This document shows positions 1 through 9,237 of a stretch of DNA of 38,548 nt, one piece after another. The position numbers and the translations under genes are program-made. The notes beneath the pieces are model-generated. The model searched no databases. It saw only the letters and a list, made by a program, of their open reading frames with translations, and was not told the origin of the DNA. The stretch is taken from positions 1 to 38,548 of the forward strand of contig JACQYL010000064.1 in assembly GCA_016208165.1 (NCBI GenBank), written 5' to 3'. The DNA is from Deltaproteobacteria bacterium. Lineage in GTDB: Bacteria > Desulfobacterota > Desulfarculia > JACQYL01. How positions within the stretch are numbered: position 1 is the first letter of the stretch; every line of letters begins with the position of its first letter.

Positions 1-1050
1 AAGGCGTTTGTGATGAGAAAGATCGGAGAAGTGGCCATCATGGAGAAACCCATTCCCGAGCCGGGTCCGAACGACGCGATCGTGAAAACCACCACTGCGC
101 TCGTATGCACCTCCGATGTGCATACCGTAAAGGGAGCCATCGGGGAAAGGACCGACATCACCCTCGGACACGAGGCTTGCGGTGTTGTGTACAAGCTGGG
201 GAGCCAGGTCAAAGGATTCAAAGAGGGGGACAGGGTGGTGGTCTGCGCCATAACGCCTTGCTACACCTGCCATAACTGTCAAAGAGGGTTCACTTCCCAG
301 TGCACCCAGCCCTTAGGCGGATGGAAATTCGCCAACATCAAGGACGGAAACATGGCGGAATACTTCCACGTCAACGACGCGGTGGCGAACCTGACGCCGA
401 TCCCGGCTGATGTATCCGATGAAGCCGCCGTGTACACGACGGACATGATGTCCACGGGATTCAAAGGCGCGGAGAACGCGGATATCGTGCTCGGAGGCAC
501 GGCGGCGGTTTTCGGTCTGGGTCCGGTGGGCTTGATGGCGGCTGTGGGCGCCCGGCTGCTGGGAGCGGGTCTGGTGATCGGTGTGGACAAGGCGCCTCAG
601 CGAATGAAGCTGGCGAAGGAATACGGGGTGGATGAAATCGTGGACCTGAGTAAAGGGGATCCGGTTGCATCCATCATGAAACTCACCCATGGGGAAGGCG
701 TGGATTCGGCCATGGAAGCCGTGGGCGCTCAAGCACCTTTCGAGGACTGTATCAAAGCGACCCGTCCCGGGGGAACCATATCCAATATCGGTTATCACGG
801 CGAAGGCGAATATTTGCAAATACCGCGTTTGGAGTGGGGCGTGGGAATGGCTGAAAAGACGATCAAGACCTTGCTCTGCCCGGGCGGCAACGAACGAATG
901 AGCCGATTGCTCAGGCTGATCCAGACCAAACGCGTGGATCCTACCAAGCTGACGACGCACCGTTTCAAATTCGCCGACATCGAGAAGGCATTCCGGATGA
1001 TGGATACCAAAGAAGACAACATCATCAAACCGATCATCCTGTTCAATTAG
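1..1050 (+). CDS. Zinc-dependent secondary alcohol dehydrogenase (5' end just outside the window)
   Basis: This is a medium-chain dehydrogenase that would oxidise an alcohol to a ketone or aldehyde with a nicotinamide cofactor in the cytoplasm. The frame is open from base 1 (K-A-F-V-M), so the true start is probably the ATG just before the window, giving MKAFVM as in Thermoanaerobacter-type isopropanol dehydrogenases. Catalytic-zinc features are CTSD and GHEACG. Unlike the Thermoanaerobacter enzyme as I recall it, a full structural-zinc cysteine set is visible (CYTCHNC followed by C). The Rossmann motif GLGPVG is followed by a beta strand ending VIGVDK; Asp at this position usually favours NAD over NADP. 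Stretches such as DMMSTGFKGAE and PRLEWGVGMAEKTIK match the secondary alcohol dehydrogenase family. The stop is TAG at 1048. Family assignment is firm; the substrate is not known. Confidence 0.93.
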   Translation, partial: KAFVMRKIGEVAIMEKPIPEPGPNDAIVKTTTALVCTSDVHTVKGAIGERTDITLGHEACGVVYKLGSQVKGFKEGDRVVVCAITPCYTCHNCQRGFTSQCTQPLGGWKFANIKDGNMAEYFHVNDAVANLTPIPADVSDEAAVYTTDMMSTGFKGAENADIVLGGTAAVFGLGPVGLMAAVGARLLGAGLVIGVDKAPQRMKLAKEYGVDEIVDLSKGDPVASIMKLTHGEGVDSAMEAVGAQAPFEDCIKATRPGGTISNIGYHGEGEYLQIPRLEWGVGMAEKTIKTLLCPGGNERMSRLLRLIQTKRVDPTKLTTHRFKFADIEKAFRMMDTKEDNIIKPIILFN

Positions 1051-1170
1051 CGGCGCGGCTAAACCATCGTATAGCAGCGGACATGCGGTTCGGCGTTTAA
1101 ACCGCCGGCAATGAAAGCACGAAGGGGGGAATCGTACGATCCTCCCTCTGTTTGTTTGAGGATGCGGGAA

Positions 1171-1258
1171 ACCGGCATCCGGAGTTGTACCCCGGCGCGG
1201 CGGGACTTGCCGGTAGGGCCGCTCTTCACACCATCATCACATAAAACGAAAACCGGCA
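1171..1258. repeat. Alternating ACCGGCA/TGCCGGT inverted repeat downstream of the dehydrogenase
   Basis: ACCGGCA occurs at 1171-1177 and 1252-1258, and its reverse complement TGCCGGT lies between them at 1208-1214. The middle copy could pair with either outer copy, giving two mutually exclusive stems between the convergent dehydrogenase and toxin genes. There is no T-run behind either stem, so this is not a standard terminator. It could be chance in GC-rich DNA. Confidence 0.35.
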
Positions 1259-1271
1259 TTTCAAGCCCCTC

Positions 1272-1763
1272 TTATCCTCGTTTGCACAATCCATTGAATA
1301 TGCTCATGATGTCGGTGTCCTGAAGATTTTCGGCCAAAGACGCTTCGTAGTCGTCGGCTTCTTCCCGGAGATCCTGTTCCTTCGATGCGCTCGATGAAAT
1401 CCGTCGTTCAGCCACCGTAGTGGTCTTGTGAGGTTCGCGGTGGGCTATCCCGGAATGCTGTCCGCGGACCCAGCGGTTACAGTCGTCATGGCTCCCCGCA
1501 TACGCGAGCGTGCAGACATTTCCTCTGAGAAGACAGACGAGGCGATACCCGTTGCCCAGATCGTATTTCACGGAATGGTGAAGACGCGATTCCCCGTGAC
1601 CGGTAAGCCTGCCGGCCTTGAACGGGTTTTGGTCTCCTTCCGCGACCAATTCGGCGAAAACGGTTCTGGCGCACTCGGCGGCCATAGCGGCTTTGCCTCC
1701 CGCTTTATCAAGATCTTTCAAACACTTATCGAACCTTGGCGTACATTGAATAAACCGTTTCAC
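1272..1763 (-). CDS. Orphan RelE/ParE-like toxin with a long C-terminal extension
   Basis: The 163-residue product begins with GTG, behind a good ribosome site (AGGAG 8 bases upstream on the minus strand). Residues 1-100 look like a RelE/ParE/HigB-type fold: an N-terminal helix pair, then the strands KYDLGNGYRLVCL and CTLAYAGSHDDCNRWV. This final pattern (small-hydrophobic-G-T/S-H-D-x-x-x-R-W) is typical of a RelE-like subgroup acting on mRNA at the ribosome. Residues about 105-163 are a charged, probably helical extension that usual 90-110 residue toxins lack. No antitoxin gene is recognisable on either side, so it may be an orphan, may be regulated in trans, or may be a related non-toxic fold. 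Family call is moderate; activity is inference. Confidence 0.6.
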   Translation of the reverse strand: MKRFIQCTPRFDKCLKDLDKAGGKAAMAAECARTVFAELVAEGDQNPFKAGRLTGHGESRLHHSVKYDLGNGYRLVCLLRGNVCTLAYAGSHDDCNRWVRGQHSGIAHREPHKTTTVAERRISSSASKEQDLREEADDYEASLAENLQDTDIMSIFNGLCKRG

Positions 1764-2124
1764 GGAATGGTCTCCTATCGGCCGGGTAAGGATGATGCCT
1801 CATGCGCACCTATCCCGATTTCCGGGGTGTCAAAGCAGATTGGACACATTGCTGAATACATGCGAAGAGCGGGAGTTCACTCTCGATCCGGCGCACCATC
1901 AAGCACGGATGGCCCTTGGCCGGTGGATTCATGTAAAGCCCACGAGTGAAATGAGGGAGGATCTGCTACGAAGATTCGGTGTCATCACGTAGAAGAAGAC
2001 ACCGGAATTCGGGAAACTGTCAAATAGAAAAATGCGATATAATCCGATCCAATAGATAGGAAATATCGATTCATATAGGGCGAAGACGGCGGACGCCCCG
2101 TTGTCCGACCATCGAACCCGGTGT
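1764..2124. other. Gene-poor gap between toxin gene and metalloprotease gene
   Basis: The only open frame of note (1792-1992, +, 66 residues) starts with ATG inside the upstream region of the toxin gene and has no convincing ribosome site. Its C-terminal half has protein-like composition but matches nothing I recognise. The stretch 2020-2080 is AT-richer than its surroundings and could hold a promoter, but no clear -35/-10 pair stands out. Confidence 0.4.
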
Positions 2125-5100
2125 TCATTCCCCGGCTAGATATGGGGCGGAAAACCACTGGTGGAGAACATGGTTCTTCTCGCCCTCGGGCGTGGTCTTC
2201 AGTCCGCCGTTGGCCCGGGTGTCCGTCTCAAACCGGCAGGCAAATCGGGCGCTTCCGGCCATGGAATTTACGTCGATTCCATCCGTCTTGTCCGGATCCA
2301 GGAACACCATAAACGTGCGGGCATCCGGACTGGCAATAACGATCATGGATGCTTCGTAAGTCTGCACGAAGAAGCTCATGGTTTCGGCCCCTCCCGGCAG
2401 TTCATCCTTCCAGATGCCCGGGCAGGCGTCTTCCGGAGCAGCCGGGAACCATCGATGCAATGGGTATTCCACGGTCCAGCCGGTGGGCAGCGTCATCACC
2501 GCGGTTCCCTCGTCCGCGGTCGAGAAGCTCGCAGTCAAGTGGTAGCCCAGGCCTCCCAGATCGCCGATATCCAACCCGTCCGAGAAGTCATCGTCCAGGA
2601 AAGCGTAGGCGTTCATTCCGTCCGCAGATGCGATAACCAGCATGGATCCGGTCGAATAGGTCTGAACGTAGAAACTCATGACGGCAGCGGCGTTCTCGAA
2701 GGGCGCGTCCTTCCAGATGCCGTCGGGTAAAGAGGCGACCGAGTCCGTCACATGGATTTGCGCGCGGTCCGGCACGCTCGCCACCTTCCCGTCGTGAACT
2801 ATGAGTTCGACGAGATAGTCGCCCTCCAGGTCCGCTAGAAAGGCCGTTTGAACGTTCTGGGGAGCGGATAACTGCGTAAGGGCCCCTGCAGGGCTGCTGA
2901 CCACCGACCACTGGTAGGACAGGGCGTCGCCATTGGCATCCAGGGAGCCGCCGGCGTCTAATGATACGGCTGCACCGGGAGCGGCCAGACGATCCGGGCC
3001 CGCATCCGCGATGGGCTGAACGTTCAGTTGTTTCACGATCTTGATCGATATGGCGTCGGTTCCCGTTCTGCCGTTGCCGTCCGTTCCAACGAGGGTGATT
3101 TCGTGCGTTCCTTCGGATAGCGACGAGGTGTCGAGCCTTCTTCCCGATCCGAGCAAATCGTCCTTGTGGGAATACCAGGAATGGCTTTCTTCCGGCAAAG
3201 GTCCGTCTTCCAGGTCCGTCCCCGTTCCTTCGAATATCACGACTTCCCCGTACGAAAACGTGGGAATCCCAGATTCCCCATTGGGACATACAAGGGCCAC
3301 CATGGGGGGCTTGTTTTCAACGCTGAACACGGGCGATTCCGCGACGGCCGTGTTCATACCGTCCGTTGCGAGCACGCGGAATCGCGCGGCGTCGCTTCCG
3401 GCCAGCACGGAGGCGTCCACTTCGATGGAGGAAGCCGGCCAATCGGAAACCAGCGTACTCCAGGTGTTCCCTCCATCCGTGGAATATTGAACGAGATGAT
3501 ACAGTGTATCTCCGGCGTCGGGATCGAAGGACTCCCAAATCAGGTTGTGTACCTCGATGCTTCCCCAGGTATCCCCCGCGTCAATGGAAGTAATCGTCGC
3601 GGTCGGAGTGTTGGCGGTGCGATATCTTACTAGGAGTACCGTTTGCTCCTGTTTGAGTACGACTCGAGAGATCCTCTCGTCGAATGGAAGCACTTCAAAA
3701 AACCGTACGGGCGGAGTGAATGCGGGGTCTGGAGGGTCCACCTCCACGAACTGCGGATCGAAGGAGTGGGAGAGCAGAACCAGGCCGTCCGAGTCCTGGA
3801 ACTCCAACAGGTAGGCTCCTACGGAAGGCGCTGTGGAGCCCGCGTTTCCACCCAGTTGGTAAAACGGGAGGAAGTCCGCGCTGCGAACCGTTCCGTTTTC
3901 CGGCAGCAGGGCGCCGCTTACCCAGAGCACTTCTTCCGGACCTTCGTCGGTTGGTGCGCCGGTCCACGCACTGCTGGAACCCAGGGCGTCGTGGAGTGTA
4001 TCGAACAGGTGCTCGTAGGTATAGGGCGAAATCCAGAGGGGTTCACCGCCGTAGGACATCAGGTCGTGAGCGTGACCTGCCGAAGGGGGACTTCCGGGGT
4101 CGATGACTTCCAACTCGTACGTGTCGAATCCATACGTGCAAATGCCGCCGTGCGTACATGGAAAGACGGCCGGAGCCGCCTCGCACCCGCCTTCCCCGTG
4201 GTCACAGCTTGCGTGGGGGCGTCCAAGGGAATGTCCGATCTCGTGGGCGGCGATAGCCAGGTCATCGCCCAGAAGGCTCGTGGTGTCCAGTTTGCCTACG
4301 GCCACGTTCCGATTACCCAGACCCAGGTAAAGGGTGACCGGTGGGGGCACGATACCGAAATAGACCAGATTGATGGGATTATCCTCGCGCTTTTTGCCGG
4401 TGGCCGCATCCAGCAACGCTCCCACCTGGTTGTGCCAGGCGGACATGCGAGTGCTGGTCATGGCGGCGTCGGGATGGCTGAAATCCCCGTCGATGGGGAC
4501 CCACTGCGGTGAATGAATGGAGATATCGATGTCCTTCAGGGAGACCGGATAGGTCTTGACGAACCGATGCGTGGTTTTCTCGAATACATCCTGGTAAATC
4601 GCAGGGGGCGCGTAGTCGCAATTGGATACGGTGTCTTTGGGATCCCTCCTCACGCAGGCCCAGACCAGATGCAGATCCAGGGGCGCCGTGGCCTGGAAAT
4701 CTATGCTGCTGATCTCCAGACCGTTGGCCCCGTCATCACATCCCGTGCATTCATGCACGCCGAGAGGAGCGTTCACGGTGACCCTCAGGTTGACGGACTT
4801 GTTCTGCTCCGTCCACGCCTGGGGAAGGGTGAAATTCCACGACTTGTCGGCGCTTCCGCGAAAGGTGTTGATAGTGTTGTTGTCCCCCGGATCCACCGTG
4901 ATGGCGGATTTGGGAAGAAGGGACTTGGGGCCGGTGCAGGGATTGCCCGAAGAATCCGTGCACGAAAGGGTCGCCGTGCATCCTTGCAGCACGACGTTCG
5001 TGCCTTCGATGCCCGGATAGACCCGGACCACCGTTCGCTTGCCCGCCACAAACGGGACGGAATTGGTACTGACAGCGTTCTGGGGAACAAAATTCAGTCG

Positions 5101-6210
5101 ACTCGTGTTGGACTCAGCCACCCAGGGCTGCGTCGCCTGCGTGATCTCCATGCCTTTGGCCCACAGATTGAAATTCGGACCGGGCGGTGTGTAGTTGATC
5201 GTCCGGTTTGCCTGCCCCGTATGGTCCGCGAAATCCCAGGCTTTGACTCGGATCTTCCGGGTCCCTTGGGCCAGAAAGGTCTGGAAATGATAGCTTGCCT
5301 GGGTAGGCGTCACATCGTACAGGCAGGTGGGCGCACCGGGCCCTCCACACACATAGAACGATTCCAGTTCGGTATCGGATGCGTCCAGGAAGGAGACCTG
5401 AATTTTCGCCACGCCGCTTTCGTTGTCTGTTGCCGAAAAAGCGAGGTCCGCCTGTGGGACGTACGTCACGGACCCGTCCGTGGCCGGCGTTATGATCTGC
5501 ACCGACGGGGAAGTGGTGTCCGGAGCGCAGGCCGGGCCTATGGCGGTGAAGGTCAGGTCGTCGATCGCTTCGTGGGCCGCATTACCCATTGAGGGCCCCG
5601 TGAACTCGATCTCGACGCTGCGGATATCTCCAGCGGAGGAGGACACGCTCAAGCTCTTGTCTATCGACGATGGGCCGTTACCGATATAAGCCGTGCCGTA
5701 GTCGATGTATCCTGAACCCGGCGTCTCGGTGCTGTAGGCGTGAATCGCAGCGGTAACGGGGAAACCATAACTCTGGTTCAACCCTACCTTCACGCTGACG
5801 GAGGATTGGCCTGTGGTAAAGCTGATCTGCAGGGTATCGTATTCTTCGAACTCGCCGCCGGGGAACTGGTTGGTCAAGGCGTGGGTGGGGCTGGACGTTT
5901 GAACCGAGGGCACGAAAATCCGTCCCGCTTTCAGGAATGTCACCCCCCGGTTGATGGAGGGATTGATACAGTACTGGCTGGTTACATTGTCCGGCTGGGG
6001 AACGCTCTCTTCGAAATCGATGTTTTGGGCCGCTACGAACGGTGCGTTCAGGCAAAGTAGAACGAGTGCGCAGAGTATTCCGAGGCAAAAAGTGAAAGGG
6101 GAGTGTATGGCGTCTTGCGGTTTGGGTATTGGATCTCGACCGGGGTTGCTTTGCCGTACGTACGAGTGCCCAGAGCAACAAAGGTTTCGGGTTTTTCCGC
6201 CTATATCCAC
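2125..6210 (-). CDS. Large secreted metzincin-type metalloprotease with Ig/PKD-like modules and a duplicated C-terminal domain
   Basis: The 1361-residue product has an export signal at about residues 39-61 (hydrophobic core, cleavage after FVAA), preceded by an unusually long 38-residue N-region; no closer in-frame start is visible. A predicted jelly-roll/Ig-like region follows. The active site is HEIGHSLGRPH at residues 656-666, the HExxHxxGxxH zinc motif of metzincins, with a matching Met-turn DLMSYGG (Met718). Cysteines between them (CDHGEGGC, CTHGGIC) suggest a disulphide-stabilised insert. PKD-like beta-sandwich modules follow at about 860-1155 (PIADAGPDRLAAPGA is typical). Two copies of an approximately 95-residue module, each starting GIWKD and carrying MSFYVQTY or MSFFVQTY, end the protein. 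It would be secreted or surface-attached, cleaving proteins or peptides; the substrate is unknown. It is apparently monocistronic. Confidence 0.85.
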   Translation of the reverse strand: MDIGGKTRNLCCSGHSYVRQSNPGRDPIPKPQDAIHSPFTFCLGILCALVLLCLNAPFVAAQNIDFEESVPQPDNVTSQYCINPSINRGVTFLKAGRIFVPSVQTSSPTHALTNQFPGGEFEEYDTLQISFTTGQSSVSVKVGLNQSYGFPVTAAIHAYSTETPGSGYIDYGTAYIGNGPSSIDKSLSVSSSAGDIRSVEIEFTGPSMGNAAHEAIDDLTFTAIGPACAPDTTSPSVQIITPATDGSVTYVPQADLAFSATDNESGVAKIQVSFLDASDTELESFYVCGGPGAPTCLYDVTPTQASYHFQTFLAQGTRKIRVKAWDFADHTGQANRTINYTPPGPNFNLWAKGMEITQATQPWVAESNTSRLNFVPQNAVSTNSVPFVAGKRTVVRVYPGIEGTNVVLQGCTATLSCTDSSGNPCTGPKSLLPKSAITVDPGDNNTINTFRGSADKSWNFTLPQAWTEQNKSVNLRVTVNAPLGVHECTGCDDGANGLEISSIDFQATAPLDLHLVWACVRRDPKDTVSNCDYAPPAIYQDVFEKTTHRFVKTYPVSLKDIDISIHSPQWVPIDGDFSHPDAAMTSTRMSAWHNQVGALLDAATGKKREDNPINLVYFGIVPPPVTLYLGLGNRNVAVGKLDTTSLLGDDLAIAAHEIGHSLGRPHASCDHGEGGCEAAPAVFPCTHGGICTYGFDTYELEVIDPGSPPSAGHAHDLMSYGGEPLWISPYTYEHLFDTLHDALGSSSAWTGAPTDEGPEEVLWVSGALLPENGTVRSADFLPFYQLGGNAGSTAPSVGAYLLEFQDSDGLVLLSHSFDPQFVEVDPPDPAFTPPVRFFEVLPFDERISRVVLKQEQTVLLVRYRTANTPTATITSIDAGDTWGSIEVHNLIWESFDPDAGDTLYHLVQYSTDGGNTWSTLVSDWPASSIEVDASVLAGSDAARFRVLATDGMNTAVAESPVFSVENKPPMVALVCPNGESGIPTFSYGEVVIFEGTGTDLEDGPLPEESHSWYSHKDDLLGSGRRLDTSSLSEGTHEITLVGTDGNGRTGTDAISIKIVKQLNVQPIADAGPDRLAAPGAAVSLDAGGSLDANGDALSYQWSVVSSPAGALTQLSAPQNVQTAFLADLEGDYLVELIVHDGKVASVPDRAQIHVTDSVASLPDGIWKDAPFENAAAVMSFYVQTYSTGSMLVIASADGMNAYAFLDDDFSDGLDIGDLGGLGYHLTASFSTADEGTAVMTLPTGWTVEYPLHRWFPAAPEDACPGIWKDELPGGAETMSFFVQTYEASMIVIASPDARTFMVFLDPDKTDGIDVNSMAGSARFACRFETDTRANGGLKTTPEGEKNHVLHQWFSAPYLAGE

Positions 6211-6416
6211 CTCCGCTGTCTTTGTTTAACGGTAAGCCTTTTTTATGCAGTTTAGCACAAGAGGAGCCTACGGCGCATCCCTATAGTTGTCGATGGCTCA
6301 TAAAATGCCCTGATCCGGAAGGCATTTTTTTGAAACAAGCGACCGTGTGTCCATCCGGCCGGAAGCTCCACATTCGCCCTGGGTTCCTGCGGGTTTGAGT
6401 ATACATGAGCGGTGTT

Positions 6417-6722
6417 TCAAGTGGAAAGCATTTGCTTGCGGCCCGGCCCCCCCGCTGAAGCCGGTTGTTCGGACGATTTCTTCAGTTCCTTTTCGTCAAT
6501 TCCGACGCGGGCACGGACGCCATGGTAGTCAACGTCTTGGCGACCAATAAGTCCGGCGTGAATGAAACCGTCCTGCTGCCGGTGTTCTTCCTTGATGCGG
6601 ACTCTGGATTCAAGAGCTCCGGCGCCTACCTCGACAGCCTCCAATCCGCAGAACGCGACGAATCCTTTGGAATAATCCTGCTGGAAGAACTTCTTTCGAT
6701 CTTCAGACAATACCGTGTTCAT
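6417..6722 (-). pseudogene. Truncated PaaI-type hotdog thioesterase
   Basis: Residues 1-55 on the minus strand closely follow the start of PaaI-family acyl-CoA thioesterases: LSEDRKKFFQQDYSKGF, then FCGLEAVEVG, then EEHRQQDGFIHAG, the last holding the catalytic-loop region. After HAGLIG the similarity is lost, the frame degenerates, and it ends at 101 residues, whereas functional members are about 130-160 residues and continue into a central helix and three more strands. A shifted frame from the same point (L-V-A-K-T-L-T-T-M-A) resembles the expected helix slightly better, suggesting a frameshift plus deletion. Most likely a dead gene remnant. Confidence 0.6.
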
Positions 6723-7166
6723 GGGACCCCTCGGGTTTCGATTTGACGCCCGGCGTCTTCCCGTACGAATGTGCCGCGCGGGGCCTCCTCTGCAAGGGGC
6801 ATGTTCTTGCCGGAGGCGGCCTGACTTGTTATGAGAATGAGCCCTCCCATTCCCCCGTGCACTATACTCGATTTTTTCCGAAGTGGGAAAGAAGAAGAGT
6901 TATCGGGACGTCAAACACTACAAGCGCCGGTAACGATGGTTGACTTAGCCCCGAAACCCTAGCATCATATTTGTCGAGAAGAGTTTTTTTTCAGGCGCAC
7001 CCCTACCACGATCCAGTGACGAGGACCCGAGGTTTGGGGAGAAAACCGGGATTCGAACCAGCCCTCGAAGACGGACGGTTTCCCGGAACCGCCGTCGCGC
7101 TCCTTTGTCAGGCAAACCGGCGGATTGGAAGGGACCGACTGTTTTCTTTGCTCCAGGCGGCAAATC
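6723..7166. other. Gap upstream of the sigma-54 activator
   Basis: No credible gene is seen. The frame of the activator is open back to a TTG at 7125, but that start has no supporting ribosome site and would add 14 unrelated residues. I found no sigma-54 or clear sigma-70 promoter here. Confidence 0.4.
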
Positions 7167-9056
7167 ATGAGGGACGAACGGAAGACCCAAAAGGAACTGC
7201 TGGAAGAACTGGGCCGCGTACAGCGCGATCTGACGCATCTGAGGAAAGCGGAAGCCGAGCGCAAGGAGGTGGAGCAGGCGCTAAAACGGCGGACGCACGA
7301 ACTGGGCGAAAGGGTCAAGGAACTGAACTGCCTTTACGGGATTGCCCGGCTCGTGGAGCGTCCCGGAGTCTTGTTAGAGGAGGTGCTTGGAGGGGTTGTG
7401 AACCTGATTCCCCCTTCCTGGCAGTTCCCGGAGATCACCTGCGCCCGGATCGTTGTCCTGGGTGAGGAGTACAAGACGGCCAACTTCAGGGAAACCGGAT
7501 GGAAGCAGGCGGCGACCATCGTTGCGGACGGCCGGCCGACCGGGTCGCTTGAAGTGTTTTACCTCGAGGAGAGGCCGGAGAGCGACGAGGGGCCCTTTCT
7601 CAAAGAAGAACGAAAACTGATCGACGCCATCGCCGGACGTCTGGGTAAGATTGTCGAACGAAAACGGACCGAAGCCGATCTCAGGGAAAGCATCGAACTG
7701 TACCGTATCCTGTCCAAACACGTGGCGGACGGAGTCACACTTTTCCAGGAAGGGCGCTTTCTGTTTGTCAATCCGGCTTTCCTTTGGATGTTCGGTTTGA
7801 AAAAGGACGACGAGCCGGTCGGCAGGACGGCTGCGGAAGTGTTTGCAGGAGACGGTTACCAACGTATCCTGGAGGCGTATTCCTCCGCGGATCCGAAGAG
7901 TCTCCCGGGGGAGTCTTTCCGGGCGCTGTGCACAGGAGAGAACGGACGGGAATTCTGGGTGGAGATTTTTCACAATGCCATAGCTTGGAAAGGGAGCCCC
8001 GCCATTCTCTCGACTCTACGTGACGTGACCGAAAGGAAGCTTCGGGAGATCGCCATCCAGGAAGAAGCGGAGCATCTCAGAAAGGAGAACATCCGCCTCA
8101 GGTCTTCCATGCGGGAGCGTTACCGATTCGGAAGCATTATCGGAAGAAGCGCCGCCATGCAGGAGGTGTACACGCTCATATTGAGGGCCTCCGAGACGGA
8201 CGCAAACGTTGTCCTTTACGGGGAATCGGGAACCGGCAAGGAACTGGTCGCACGCACGATTCATGACATGAGCGAACGCAGAGATCGGCCTTTTGTACCC
8301 GTGAACTGCGGCGCGATCCCCGAAACGCTCTTTGAAAGCGAGTTTTTTGGACATAAGAAAGGGGCGTTCACGGGTGCTCATTCGAACAAACGCGGTTTTT
8401 TCGATCTGGCGGACGGCGGCAGCCTGTTTCTGGACGAGGTCAGCGAGTTCACGATCGGTATGCAGGTAAAGCTGCTACGTGCGATCGAGGGATCGGGCTA
8501 CATGCCGGTGGGAGGCGATCGAATCCGGCGCGCCGATGTACGCATTATTGCGGCGTCCAATGTTTCCCTCCTGGATCGGGTTAGAAAAGGACAGATGCGG
8601 GAGGATTTTTTCTATCGGTTACACGTGATCTCCATCCAGGTCCCCCCACTCCGCGAAAGGAAGGAAGACATTCCGTTGCTGGTGGAAAACGTGCTGCAGG
8701 GTTACGGCAAGGACAAAGGGTCCAAAGTGCCCGGGAATGTGATGGAGGCCCTGATGAGCTATCCGTGGCCTGGAAACGTCAGAGAGCTTCAGAACGTGGT
8801 GCATAGGTATTTGACGGTGCATAAGCTGGATTTTGTCGGGAGTTTGATGGATGGGCCTTCGGCCTGGGGGGATACGGCGGTGGGGGAGGCCGGGGGCGAG
8901 GGACTGAATCTGCGCGAGAGCTTGGAGCGTTTCGAGAGAGAAGTCATTGCCGCGGCCCTGGATCAGACACGTTGGCATCGGGGCCATGCGGCGTCTCTGT
9001 TGGGCATTGACCGGAAGACGCTATTCCGCAAGATGAAGCAATTCGGTATGGCGTAG
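7167..9056 (+). CDS. Sigma-54-dependent activator with coiled coil, GAF-like, PAS, AAA+ and Fis domains
   Basis: A 629-residue cytoplasmic enhancer-binding protein. I chose ATG 7167 (MRDERKTQKEL) over TTG 7125. Residues 1-45 form a charged coiled coil; about 45-165 look GAF-like; about 175-290 form a PAS sensor domain (LFQEGRFLFVNPAF, ending LRDVTERK). A linker coiled coil leads to the AAA+ core: Walker A GESGTGKE from residue 352, the sigma-54 contact loop GAFTGA at 399-404, Walker B SLFLDE with Asp423-Glu424, and the second-half motif FYRLHVISI. The C-terminus is a Fis-type helix-turn-helix (AASLLGIDRKTLFRKMKQFG). No receiver domain is present, so the signal is probably a small molecule or redox state sensed by PAS/GAF. 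The sigma-54 promoter 180 bp downstream is the obvious target. Confidence 0.93.
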   Translation: MRDERKTQKELLEELGRVQRDLTHLRKAEAERKEVEQALKRRTHELGERVKELNCLYGIARLVERPGVLLEEVLGGVVNLIPPSWQFPEITCARIVVLGEEYKTANFRETGWKQAATIVADGRPTGSLEVFYLEERPESDEGPFLKEERKLIDAIAGRLGKIVERKRTEADLRESIELYRILSKHVADGVTLFQEGRFLFVNPAFLWMFGLKKDDEPVGRTAAEVFAGDGYQRILEAYSSADPKSLPGESFRALCTGENGREFWVEIFHNAIAWKGSPAILSTLRDVTERKLREIAIQEEAEHLRKENIRLRSSMRERYRFGSIIGRSAAMQEVYTLILRASETDANVVLYGESGTGKELVARTIHDMSERRDRPFVPVNCGAIPETLFESEFFGHKKGAFTGAHSNKRGFFDLADGGSLFLDEVSEFTIGMQVKLLRAIEGSGYMPVGGDRIRRADVRIIAASNVSLLDRVRKGQMREDFFYRLHVISIQVPPLRERKEDIPLLVENVLQGYGKDKGSKVPGNVMEALMSYPWPGNVRELQNVVHRYLTVHKLDFVGSLMDGPSAWGDTAVGEAGGEGLNLRESLERFEREVIAAALDQTRWHRGHAASLLGIDRKTLFRKMKQFGMA

Positions 9057-9064
9057 TCCCATAA

Positions 9065-9152
9065 TAGGGCAGTATTGACCTATTCGGAATTGCGTAGTTT
9101 TTACAATAGGTAATCTTAACATCGTAGTTTCTTCTGGGGCATTTATGCCCTA
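9065..9152. promoter_or_regulatory. Candidate upstream activator sites for the sigma-54 promoter
   Basis: TAGGGCA (9065-9071) and its inverse TGCCCTA (9146-9152) lie 86-173 bp upstream of the -24 element. The second site is part of the 14-bp palindrome GGGCATTTATGCCC (9137-9150). AATAGG/CCTATT also occur as an inverted pair at 9063-9084, and again near 9104. Enhancer sites for Fis-type activators are normally palindromes in this distance range. The pairing is seen; the binding role is inferred. Confidence 0.5.
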
Positions 9153-9237
9153 ATACGGCCCCTCCCACCAGCCAAATCATCCGGCATTTTTCAAAAAGAC
9201 CCAAACATATCGACTCGTTACATAACGGCAATCTTTC

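Noticed and set aside
313-960. 215-codon minus-strand frame inside the alcohol dehydrogenase gene
   Set aside because: Antisense to a clear gene, with Arg/His-rich low-complexity composition and no family resemblance.
1792-1992. 66-codon frame with protein-like C-terminal half
   Set aside because: No ribosome site, no recognised family, and it starts within the likely promoter region of the toxin gene. Kept only as a note in the gap entry.
3643-5592. Long + strand frames (289 and 359 codons) opposite the metalloprotease gene
   Set aside because: They are antisense shadows; the minus frame carries signal peptide, zinc motif and domain repeats, while these show none.
7040-7075. GGTTCGAATCCC-like stretch on the minus strand suggesting a tRNA T-arm
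   Set aside because: The flanking bases do not form a T-stem, and no D-arm, anticodon arm or acceptor stem could be drawn.
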